DNA of 33,083 nt. It comes from a virus. Positions 25,548 to 31,070 of the stretch are shown here, piece by piece. The stretch spans positions 1 to 33,083 of the IMG/VR virus record IMGVR_UViG_3300021376_000206, one strand, 5' to 3'. How positions within the stretch are numbered: the stretch's first letter is position 1; every line of letters starts with the position of its first letter. Below the pieces are notes generated by a model that was not told where the DNA came from, searched no databases, and saw only the letters and a program-made list of their open reading frames with translations. The translations under genes and the position numbers were made by a program.

Positions 25548-26510
25548 TTATTTGAAATACTTACGATTATGGTTACTTACTTTCTTACCAACAGGCACTA
25601 CTATTTTATCAAAGACTTCCTCCCTGTGTATGTGTTTAATAATTTCATCGAAAAACTCAAGCATCCTTGACCCTATCTCAACATCGTCTGATATGTCTGA
25701 GGGGTAGCGCCAAGGATTGCTCTTTATGAACGAATTAAGAGATGGGCTGTAATTCAATGACGATGCACCCAACAATACAAACATATCGTAGTAACCCTGC
25801 AGATCCTCCGTTTCTTGTGCCTTCTTAACATGAGATAAAAACAAATTCATATACTTAAGGAACCCTTCACGCTTACGCTCTCCACCAAACGGATACGGCA
25901 ACTCCATTCGGCGCAGTCTTATCTCTCTGAGCGTATTGAACTCAGCGAAAGTGCTTCTGTGTCTTTCCGCAACAGGGGCAATCTCGGTGTCTTTAATACC
26001 AACCAATACATTGCCCATGTTCTTAACATATTCTATGAAACCAGAATACTCTGCACGCTTGGACTTTATCGCTTTCGCGTTGAGTCTATAAATGCTCTCA
26101 TGTATGGGGTCACGCACAGTCCCATCAGGTTGCACAATGATCGGAGTATCGGAGTCGGCGAATGCATACCACTTATCTCCGATGCGGAGATAAGTCTGCC
26201 CTCTCTCATGCGTAACTCCAAACGGCGTTGCTGCAGCAACAAACTGTCTCGTGCCAACGGTGTCCCACTTGCACAATGAAACCACGATATACCCATCGCT
26301 ATGAAAGGTAACAATATTGGACTTGACAAATTGCAGATAGATTTCATCGTTTTGCCCTTTCGCAATGCTCAGATATTTGTATCTACGATTAGAACCCAAA
26401 GGCTTTATACCTTTCTGAGAACCTGAGCGATATGGCATAACTTGATTGAAATGTTCCAAAGCCTCTGCGTAATTCATAATCTTTGGAATGCACGCACTAC
26501 TTACTTGCAT
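25548..26510 (-). CDS. Hypothetical phage protein upstream of MoxR (320 aa)
   Basis: I choose the ATG at 26510 (MQVSSACIPKIMNY), which has a perfect GGAGG five bases before it. The longer frame to 26591 overlaps the upstream membrane gene by 95 bases. The first 160 residues are β-rich (IYLQFVKSNIVTFHSDGYIVVSL; TYLRIGDKWYAF). The second half is helical and basic with RRMELPYPFGGERKREG. No domain is recognised. It precedes the MoxR gene by 16 bases and is likely to be part of the same functional group. Confidence 0.7.
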   Translation of the reverse strand: MQVSSACIPKIMNYAEALEHFNQVMPYRSGSQKGIKPLGSNRRYKYLSIAKGQNDEIYLQFVKSNIVTFHSDGYIVVSLCKWDTVGTRQFVAAATPFGVTHERGQTYLRIGDKWYAFADSDTPIIVQPDGTVRDPIHESIYRLNAKAIKSKRAEYSGFIEYVKNMGNVLVGIKDTEIAPVAERHRSTFAEFNTLREIRLRRMELPYPFGGERKREGFLKYMNLFLSHVKKAQETEDLQGYYDMFVLLGASSLNYSPSLNSFIKSNPWRYPSDISDDVEIGSRMLEFFDEIIKHIHREEVFDKIVVPVGKKVSNHNRKYFK

Positions 26511-26652
26511 GATTACCTCCTTGGACATTCCTAGTCCGTCTATGATTGTCTTTAGTTTCCTTGCGGTAGTCGTAATAAAGCATGATGCCAATGCCTATCA
26601 CAACGACAAAGGCGAACCACGCCACGCTTTGGGCGGCTTCATGGGGAGTCAT
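26497..26652 (-). CDS. Small membrane protein (51 aa) carrying palindrome copy 3
   Basis: The start is set at ATG 26652 (MTPHEAAQSVAW), with GAGGAG nine bases upstream that overlaps the stop of the preceding membrane gene. A single hydrophobic helix, WFAFVVVIGIGIMLYYDY, occupies most of the protein. The cytoplasmic tail is basic and encoded by palindrome copy 3 (DNHRRTRNV). No family is known. Pairs of tiny membrane proteins in early phage operons can be host-takeover or superinfection factors, but that is speculation. Confidence 0.65.
   Translation of the reverse strand: MTPHEAAQSVAWFAFVVVIGIGIMLYYDYRKETKDNHRRTRNVQGGNHASK
26523..26551. repeat. Dispersed palindrome copy 3, in the tail of a small membrane gene
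   Basis: GGACATTCCTAG on the left and CTATGATTGTC on the right, with mismatches in the outer and inner arms; this is the most diverged copy. It lies near the 3' end of the 51-residue gene and is read in the same frame as copies 2, 4 and 5, giving DNHRRTRNV close to the C-terminus. Confidence 0.7.
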
Positions 26653-26665
26653 GTTTTTACGCTCC

Positions 26666-26824
26666 TCATTTAAGTAATAACCAAAGCGGAGCGGCCACAA
26701 AGGCATGACCGCCACCAAACAGCATGTAGTCCACATTGCCTGACATCAGGCCGTAGGCGAACACGGCAAACCCCAACGAAAACTTGAAAAATACTAAAGA
26801 ATAGAAAAAGACTTCGGCTCTCAT
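26666..26824 (-). CDS. Tiny hydrophobic membrane protein (52 aa)
   Basis: A short gene with strong start signals: AAGGAGAG seven bases before the ATG at 26824, and an ATGA overlap with the upstream DUF6915-like stop. The 52 residues are almost entirely hydrophobic or aromatic (MRAEVFFYSLVFFKFSLGF, then VFAYGLMSG, then HAFVAAPLWLLLK), giving one or two membrane helices. It sits directly before another single-span protein. A holin-like role cannot be excluded, but the early operon position argues against lysis. Confidence 0.65.
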   Translation of the reverse strand: MRAEVFFYSLVFFKFSLGFAVFAYGLMSGNVDYMLFGGGHAFVAAPLWLLLK

Positions 26825-27165
26825 TTTTTCTCTCCTTCCACCCTGTATCCTTGGTTCATCCAGACCTCCATCTTGATGTTGCGAAACCAGTCGGCCACAG
26901 TCGGGATGCGGCCACCGCAGTCCTCTTTTACATGTTGCTCACCGATGTAGCGAACAGGGACAACCCGCCCATCAGAGTTAGTAATAGTCCTACCGAATAC
27001 CCGCTCGGCCTCAAATATTCCTTGAGAATGGTGTCTTAGGGCACGGTGACGGGCATCTGCAAACTGACTCTTAGTTTCATCGAACCAATCGTGGATCGGG
27101 GCATAGTCCTCGGCTTTGCCGCCCCAAATCTTGACGCTCGTTAGACTATGATGATGTGGATGCAT
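26821..27165 (-). CDS. DUF6915-like protein
   Basis: The start is the ATG at 27165 (MHPHHHSLTSVKIW), with GGAGG seven bases upstream. The longer frame begins inside the upstream gene. The 114-residue product has the pattern HxHxSSxxxWGGxxxDYxPIHDWFD followed by ARHRALRHHSQGIF and AERVFG, which I recognise as the DUF6915 family of phages and proteobacteria. The many His residues (HPHHH, HDWF, RHRALRHH) could bind metal, but the function of the family is unknown. Part of the start of this gene overlaps the end of the DUF6878-like gene by 20 bases. Confidence 0.75.
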   Translation of the reverse strand: MHPHHHSLTSVKIWGGKAEDYAPIHDWFDETKSQFADARHRALRHHSQGIFEAERVFGRTITNSDGRVVPVRYIGEQHVKEDCGGRIPTVADWFRNIKMEVWMNQGYRVEGEKK

Positions 27166-27649
27166 CTTTATCCTCCTTTTCTTCCTCTTCGTTGAAGTCA
27201 AACGCATAGTCTTCGGTGTGGGTGTGGTTGATCCCAATATTTAAAACAACACTAGCCGGATCGGTATTAAGATCTATTTCTAGAGAACCCTGCCCTCCCT
27301 CGTTGTTATACCAATCCATGCCGGTAGACCCCAAGCAGTCCTCGCATATCTTCACAAGGATGTCGTCAACGGGCATGGCCTTGATCTCGGAAGTCTTGAC
27401 CCACTCTCCCTCTTCCGAATTCTCCTTTCGTTCATAATTAGAATGTTCAGTCTCCCACTCAAACTCGGTATTCTTGAGACTGATCTCTTTGCCCTCGGAG
27501 TCAAGCAGAACTGCAGATTCGATGCTCCCATCGTCACCCCCGCCTGAGAAGGACACCTCAACCTTGTGGCCCCCCATCACTTTGAGCAGGGTAATTAGCA
27601 GTCGCTTGCGGTCAGGGTTTGGGAATGGGTTGATCTTGTTTTGCGTCAT
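27146..27649 (-). CDS. DUF6878-like acidic protein (167 aa)
   Basis: This 167-residue protein is strongly acidic. The centre has KVEVSFSGGGDDGSIES and later GMDWYNNEGGQGSLEIDL, the signature stretches of DUF6878-like proteins, and the C-terminus is a poly-Glu/Asp tail (NEEEEKEDKDAS). The family has no known function. Acidic phage proteins may mimic DNA, but the conserved Gly/Trp motifs point to a folded domain. The ATG at 27649 overlaps the stop of the upstream gene by four bases, so the genes are coupled. Confidence 0.7.
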   Translation of the reverse strand: MTQNKINPFPNPDRKRLLITLLKVMGGHKVEVSFSGGGDDGSIESAVLLDSEGKEISLKNTEFEWETEHSNYERKENSEEGEWVKTSEIKAMPVDDILVKICEDCLGSTGMDWYNNEGGQGSLEIDLNTDPASVVLNIGINHTHTEDYAFDFNEEEEKEDKDASTSS

Positions 27650-27912
27650 ATCCGTATCTCCTCTTGGTTAAATTTAACTTGGTAGCCTAACTCCTTGACA
27701 TACTTAAGAGTGTCTTGGGAAAGCGTTCGACCCCCCTGTATTCTCAAGAATGAAAAGGCAATTGCATTGGCAGGATAAAACCGTAGCGATCCATATTGGT
27801 TTTTGACAGCAACCTCGACAATCCTAGACCGTCTAGGTTTGTCCGTGATTTCTCGTGCTGGCGGGGTTATGTCTTTGATCAGGTCAAAGACGGGTTGCAG
27901 ATGTGTGGTCAT
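27646..27912 (-). CDS. Hypothetical protein (88 aa) carrying palindrome copy 4
   Basis: The start at ATG 27912 (MTTHLQPVFDLIKDI) has AAGGAG eight bases upstream and an ATGA overlap with the zinc-ribbon gene. The longer frame begins within that gene. The 88 residues contain a short helix, then the in-frame palindrome peptide (TDKPRRSRIVEV) and a β-α domain (YGSLRFYPANAIAFSFL, TLKYVKELGYQVKF). No family is recognised. The repeat lies between the N-terminal helix and the domain, where an insertion would do least harm. Confidence 0.65.
   Translation of the reverse strand: MTTHLQPVFDLIKDITPPAREITDKPRRSRIVEVAVKNQYGSLRFYPANAIAFSFLRIQGGRTLSQDTLKYVKELGYQVKFNQEEIRI
27817..27844. repeat. Dispersed palindrome copy 4, inside the 88-aa gene
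   Basis: Left arm GACAATCCTAGA, CG between, and right arm TCTAGGTTTGTC, with one mismatch in the arms. Read on the minus strand it gives DKPRRSRIV, in the same frame as the other coding copies. Confidence 0.8.
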
Positions 27913-28145
27913 GCTCTTGGCTCCTTTTGGTTTGTAAGAAAGAGGTCGGCGGGGTCGTGGATGTATTGGTAGGCCCCCTTGCCGTAGGGGATGGCTACAA
28001 GGTGTTGCGTTGGGTGCAGTCGGTCTAGGTCTGCTTGGCACTCAATGCAAGTCGTTTTCTCCAAGGCGACACGCCGTGGGTCTATGGATGTTCCACAGAT
28101 GCGGCATGGCTTGGGATGCGTAATCGGTGTTTGATTCTCTGGCAT
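27909..28145 (-). CDS. Small C4 zinc-ribbon protein (TraR/DksA-like finger)
   Basis: I take the ATG at 28145 (MPENQTPITHP). The open frame runs on upstream to 28829, but that part crosses the promoter and other genes in another frame and is not coding. The 78-residue product has C14, C17, C33 and C36 as CRICGTSIDPRRVALEKTTC plus IEC, the spacing and the GxxIDxRR pattern of TraR/DksA zinc fingers. DksA-like proteins bind the secondary channel of RNA polymerase, although this one lacks the usual long N-terminal coiled coil. The C-terminus (QYIHDPADLF) is short. A role in adjusting host transcription is possible but unproven. Confidence 0.65.
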   Translation of the reverse strand: MPENQTPITHPKPCRICGTSIDPRRVALEKTTCIECQADLDRLHPTQHLVAIPYGKGAYQYIHDPADLFLTNQKEPRA

Positions 28146-28152
28146 GGTGTGT

Positions 28153-28476
28153 TTACTCCGTATACTCATGGGACATTTGAAAGAACGATGCTGCGCCGCC
28201 TGAGCGATATTTAGCCTTGATGGTGTCGTTGGCGGGGCCTGTGATGTTGCCTGCGGAATCGGGTGTGGGTGTGCCAAGGAAATGATCAAGCAGGGCTTCA
28301 AGGCGCAAGGGCAAGTCGGGTAGGTTGTGGGGGAGCACAAGTCGGTGTAGGTCATCGGTGAGCGAGTCTTTGTAGCGGTAGACAAGCACGATGTTGGATG
28401 GGGGGACGGGGACATTCCTAGATGGTCTAGGATTGTCGGCATATTGTTCCAAGTGATGAGTGATGCGGCCTGCCAT
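28153..28476 (-). CDS. First gene of the leftward early operon, hypothetical (107 aa), with palindrome copy 5
   Basis: A 107-residue protein starting at ATG 28476 with GGAGG five bases upstream. It is the first gene after the strong promoter. The N-terminus MAGRITHHLEQY is followed at once by the palindrome-encoded peptide DNPRPSRNV, a Pro-rich linker, and then a helical part (DDLHRLVLPHNLPDLPLRLEA) that ends in SFFQMSHEYTE. No family is recognised. It is likely among the first proteins made on infection. Confidence 0.65.
   Translation of the reverse strand: MAGRITHHLEQYADNPRPSRNVPVPPSNIVLVYRYKDSLTDDLHRLVLPHNLPDLPLRLEALLDHFLGTPTPDSAGNITGPANDTIKAKYRSGGAASFFQMSHEYTE
28410..28437. repeat. Dispersed palindrome copy 5, in the first early gene
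   Basis: GGACATTCCTAGA, TGG, then TCTAGGATTGTC: near-perfect arms with one mismatch. It encodes DNPRPSRNV near the N-terminus of the 107-residue protein, in the common frame. Confidence 0.85.
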
Positions 28477-28516
28477 GTGAACCTCCGTATGAAAGTGAAC
28501 TGCGTTGCATTGCCAA

Positions 28517-28531
28517 CTGACCTTCGGTCAG
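28517..28531. promoter_or_regulatory. Operator-like palindrome at the early promoter start
   Basis: CTGACC, TTC, GGTCAG is a perfect 6-bp inverted repeat that overlaps the end of the -10 and the expected transcription start. It is well placed for a repressor to block the promoter, or to form a hairpin at the 5' end of the mRNA. Confidence 0.55.
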
Positions 28532-28558
28532 TATAACACACTTTTCTACACTTGTCAA
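28530..28558 (-). promoter_or_regulatory. Strong sigma70 promoter of the leftward early operon
   Basis: Read leftward there is a perfect -35 TTGACA (28553-28558), a 17-base spacer, and a near-perfect -10 TATACT (28530-28535). The first gene begins about 50 bases downstream. The iteron-like heptamers start 24 bases upstream of the -35, so proteins bound there could affect this promoter. Confidence 0.85.
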
Positions 28559-28581
28559 TACCTGTATCACGCAATCGGGGT

Positions 28582-28893
28582 ATTGTTCGGAAAAAGCAGA
28601 GGGATAATGTTCGGAATGTTCGAAATGTAGCGGGGACATACGAACAATAGAAATGGCTTGCAGACGCCATTTGAGGCGTATTGTTCATAATGTTCATTTG
28701 TTCAGTTAAATATATATACGGGGGGATTTTTGGTCTAGAACGGCATGCGCTTGCAGAGAGGCTCGAACGAGCATAGGAATTTTTACGGATGCGGGGTAAA
28801 AGTGCTAAAAACACGGAACAATAGAACATTCCTTTATAATCAATGACTTACAACGGAACAATGCATAGAACAATGTCAGAACAATAGAACAAT
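28582..28893. repeat. Iteron-like array of GAACAAT/ATTGTTC heptamers (candidate origin or operator cluster)
   Basis: Thirteen copies of a heptamer close to GAACAAT (or its reverse complement) start at 28582, 28606, 28615, 28642, 28680, 28689, 28697, 28816, 28824, 28856, 28868, 28879 and 28887. Copies left of 28704 mostly read ATTGTTC or AATGTTC. Those right of 28816 read GAACAAT. The two groups face each other across an A/T-rich run, TTAAATATATATA, near 28705-28718. Such layouts occur at replication origins and at multi-site operators. The 9-mer GGAATGTTC at 28613-28621 recurs inverted at 28824-28832. The region from 28477 to 29038 holds no recognisable gene. Confidence 0.75.
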
Positions 28894-28956
28894 ATAAAAT
28901 TGGGGGCTCCCGCGTTGGGTCTAAGCCTCTCGCGTTGCTTGAGAACTGGCTAGGTT

Positions 28957-29027
28957 AAAACTGGTCAGAATAAAAAACTGGTCAGGCGGAGCCTGCCCTG
29001 CCTGCCATGGGCAAAGCCCACGGCAGG
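28957..29027. repeat. Direct repeats and hairpins between the origin-like region and the 44-aa ORF
   Basis: AAAACTGGTCAG occurs twice, 17 bases apart (28957-28968 and 28974-28985). Right of it are CAGGC/GCCTG (28983-28995), which read leftward is followed five bases later by six T residues, and a 12-bp hairpin with one mismatch, CCTGCC-TGGGC paired with GCCCA-GGCAGG (29001-29027). The first hairpin with its T run could end leftward transcripts coming from 29039-29917 and so shield the origin-like region. Confidence 0.55.
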
Positions 29028-29038
29028 GAGCATGGCTT

Positions 29039-29173
29039 TTACGGACGGGTAGACCGCATTTCAAAGGTTTTATTTAAACGATCCCAAACTATTTGGGCAT
29101 ACTTTATGCCCTGAATTTCGACCTTAACAACAGGCAACCCGGAACCACGAGGGCGAAAATAAATTTCAAACAT
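29039..29173 (-). CDS. Possible small protein (44 aa)
   Basis: A 44-codon frame begins with ATG at 29173, with GAGGTG six bases upstream. The product, MFEIYFRPRGSGLPVVKVEI and then a helix ending in WDRLNKTFEMRSTRP, has a believable strand-strand-helix layout. No family is recognised. It follows the 229-residue gene in the same direction. It is short and stands alone, so it could be chance. Confidence 0.5.
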   Translation of the reverse strand: MFEIYFRPRGSGLPVVKVEIQGIKYAQIVWDRLNKTFEMRSTRP

Positions 29174-29196
29174 AGCATCACCTCTTTCTAGAGAAT

Positions 29197-29220
29197 GGGG
29201 CAGAGCCGAAACCCTGCCCC
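29197..29220. terminator. GC hairpin after the 229-residue gene
   Basis: GGGGCAG and CTGCCCC form a 7-bp stem around a ten-base loop, directly after the stop codon at 29228 read leftward. The T content after it is low (ATTCTC), so this may be a weak terminator or an mRNA end-protecting hairpin rather than a strong terminator. Confidence 0.45.
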
Positions 29221-29227
29221 AGGTTAA

Positions 29228-29917
29228 TTACACCGCCGACTTGATATACCGCTTGAGAGCCACGATTGCATCAGCAAGCACCGACTCATCTTCGGACTTA
29301 GCAACCTCGGCCGCAAGTTTACGGAACGACTCTTTCAGAACTTTGAGCCGGGCCTGCTTATCGGCCTTTACGTCTTTCTCAAGAAACTCGACAGCTTTAT
29401 CAAGAGCTTTAGCCTGAGCAATCGACTCAGCAGTGGCCGTTTTATACAGGGTCATTTGAGCTTCCCGCACCTCATCAAGATTTCGGCCCGCCGCTAAATC
29501 ACGAGCCGCTGTTTCGGCTTTCGCTCTTTGCTCCGCTTTACTGACCGACTCTTTTTGAGCCGACTTAGGCTTGATCAATTGGCAGACCTTGAGATACGGC
29601 ACAACCGTCTGATTCCAAGAACTATTAGCCGAATTAGTCGGATTGATCGGCTTGATGGCCTGAGAATCGCACCGCAGAACAAAAGCCGCCTCATACCGCT
29701 TGCGCCCATTTTCCCAAAGGTCAAAGGTCAAAACACCGGCCTTGAACGCTTGAGCAAAGGCCTCTTTGATCTGATCAAGACCTTTGGCCTGATCGCCAGC
29801 GGCATCGCACAACAACTCAGCGCCGCCTTGAATCAGGGAGACTTGCGACTGAGACCACTGAGAAACGCCAACGGCATCAGCAACCGCATCTGCCACCACT
29901 GTCTTTTGGTTTGTCAT
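29228..29917 (-). CDS. Hypothetical Ala/Lys-rich coiled-coil protein (229 aa)
   Basis: The start is the ATG at 29917 (MTNQKTVVADAVADAV) with GGAG eight bases upstream. The longer frame to 29947 would run into palindrome copy 6. Residues 1-100 are mixed, with a β-like stretch FDLWENGRKRYEAAFVLRC. The C-terminal half (about 115-225) is a long Ala/Lys/Glu helix region, likely coiled coil. No family is recognised. It is alone between two long non-coding regions, flanked by hairpins, with its own leader, so it may be transcribed as a single, separately controlled unit. Confidence 0.7.
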   Translation of the reverse strand: MTNQKTVVADAVADAVGVSQWSQSQVSLIQGGAELLCDAAGDQAKGLDQIKEAFAQAFKAGVLTFDLWENGRKRYEAAFVLRCDSQAIKPINPTNSANSSWNQTVVPYLKVCQLIKPKSAQKESVSKAEQRAKAETAARDLAAGRNLDEVREAQMTLYKTATAESIAQAKALDKAVEFLEKDVKADKQARLKVLKESFRKLAAEVAKSEDESVLADAIVALKRYIKSAV

Positions 29918-29937
29918 AATAAATCTCCAATTAAGCC

Positions 29938-29966
29938 GGACAATCATAGAAAATCTAGGAATGTCC
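29938..29966. repeat. Dispersed palindrome copy 6, just upstream of the 229-residue gene
   Basis: GGACAATCATAGA, AAA, TCTAGGAATGTCC: arms with two mismatches. It is inverted relative to the coding copies, judging by which arm holds the GAATG variant. It lies 21 bases upstream of the ATG, in the 5' leader, where a hairpin or bound protein would affect translation or transcription. Confidence 0.75.
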
Positions 29967-30043
29967 GTATGGCCGCGCTGATCAATCGCCCCGCATCACC
30001 ATAACTACATAATACTACAATCGGAGACAAAGTGTGTTTTTTT

Positions 30044-30095
30044 CGCCGAGCCGCTCCGGGCGCAGACAACGCCGAGCCGCCCCGGGCGCAGACAA
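30044..30095. repeat. 26-bp tandem repeat, two units
   Basis: Two 26-base units differ at one base (GCCGCTCCGGG against GCCGCCCCGGG) and share the end GGGCGCAGACAA. They are far more GC-rich than the surrounding sequence, and T and A runs border them. The position close to terS fits a terminase or regulatory protein site. Two units are too few and too close for a CRISPR. Confidence 0.75.
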
Positions 30096-30300
30096 ACAAG
30101 GCCGAAAAAAAATCGAAACTCGACTACCGTAGTATCAACTCTAGAGGGTCTAGACTTACCTAGATCGTAGGGGGACTAGGCCGCTTGCGCCCACTATGGC
30201 GACCCCACCACTCGGGTCCCCCCTAAAACATACTTGGCGACGTGGTCTACGTATACACAGTGTTTTGCACGTCCTAATACTTCATTTCAAAATGACCCCC

Positions 30301-30370
30301 CACCCCCCTTCATTTTCTACGTAAATACTTACTAACTTAATCTAGCGAAACACCCCCCTTGCTTTTTCTA
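30301..30370. repeat. Pyrimidine-rich direct repeat, two units
   Basis: CACCCCCCTT followed by CATTTTCTA (30301-30319) and by GCTTTTTCTA (30351-30370), 50 bases apart. The C and T runs are strongly strand-biased and unusual for this genome. They could be recognition sites for packaging or regulation. Confidence 0.55.
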
Positions 30371-30467
30371 ATGGGTCCCATACCCCTGGGGGATATATTT
30401 TTTATTGCATTTCCCACTAAGCCCCACTAAACTCCACCTCAAATGAAGCCACAAACCGCTTTCATAC

Positions 30468-31070
30468 ATGCCTACAATCCAGATCACTCCGGATAATTCC
30501 GTTGCGTTGCCGGATACGGAGACAGACGATGCACCAGCCACGGTGCGCGAAGCGGTAGAGGTATCGGCAACAACAGCCATAGTTTTACAAGAACTCGGCA
30601 TGGGGTTTGATATGACCCCCGAGGATGAAAAAGCTGCACAAAAACTTTTTGAAGATTTAAGAGCTAACCCAAAAGCTAAACAGCTTCCGACAGAACTAAA
30701 TACCCCAGAAGTTGCGGCACAAGTCGGTGCTTTATTAAAAGCATATGATCAGCAGGTGGTGGCGGATGCCACTCAATTAAGGACACTTATAACGAATAAG
30801 TTGCTCCTTTTGTCTAACTGCGGGGACACCAAGTACGAACTCAAAGCGCTAGAACTATTGGGTAAGATTCAAGACGTGGGGCTGTTCACAGAGAAATCCG
30901 AAGTTACGGTTATCCATAAATCCTCTGAGGATCTGGAAGAAGCTATACGAGACAAGGTTCGCAGGCTTATCCACAGCAATACCATCGACGTAGAACCCTT
31001 GGTGCAAGACTTAGAAGAAGAATTAGGTATCAAGGAAAAGGAGCAAGATGCAAGCACCGACGTTGGCTGA
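30468..31070 (+). CDS. Terminase small subunit (putative)
   Basis: A 200-residue protein before the large terminase. Its N-terminus is acidic and disordered (residues 1-60). The centre is helical (TPEVAAQVGALLKAYDQQVV, then QLRTLITNKLLLLSNCGD), followed by YELKALELLGKIQDVGLFTEK, a pattern common to small terminase subunits of environmental phages. The C-terminus is acidic (EELGIKEKEQDAS). It would bind the packaging site, likely in the preceding non-coding region, and hand DNA to TerL. The stop overlaps the TerL start by 23 bases. The ATG lacks a clear ribosome binding site, so the start is the least certain part. Confidence 0.75.
   Translation: MPTIQITPDNSVALPDTETDDAPATVREAVEVSATTAIVLQELGMGFDMTPEDEKAAQKLFEDLRANPKAKQLPTELNTPEVAAQVGALLKAYDQQVVADATQLRTLITNKLLLLSNCGDTKYELKALELLGKIQDVGLFTEKSEVTVIHKSSEDLEEAIRDKVRRLIHSNTIDVEPLVQDLEEELGIKEKEQDASTDVG

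Larger units (their letters stand above)
29967..30467. other. Repeat-rich non-coding region before the terminase genes
   Basis: About 500 bases without a supported gene. It contains a GC-rich 26-base tandem repeat (30044-30095), a CTAG-rich patch with four CTAG sites in 40 bases (30141-30179), a pyrimidine-rich direct repeat (30301-30319 and 30351-30370) and two CTACGTA sites 70 bases apart (30247 and 30317). Being adjacent to terS, it may hold the packaging site (cos or pac) and the start of rightward late transcription. I see no consensus rightward promoter. A -10-like TATTAT lies leftward near 30010 but has no good -35. Confidence 0.6.

Noticed and set aside
28146-28829. Upstream extension of the zinc-ribbon frame to 306 residues
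   Set aside because: It crosses the 107-residue gene in another frame, the early promoter and the heptamer array, and its residues look non-coding. The ATG at 28145 is a better start.
20747-29966. CRISPR array made of the palindromic repeats
   Set aside because: The copies are 0.6 to 3 kb apart and mostly in genes, without regular spacers or cas genes. The Cas4-like nuclease is a normal phage recombination protein.
29528-30004. 158-residue open frame on the plus strand
   Set aside because: It lies antisense to the well-supported 229-residue gene and its sequence has no protein-like pattern.
30044-30095. CRISPR-like repeat
   Set aside because: The two 26-base units are directly adjacent, with no spacer.
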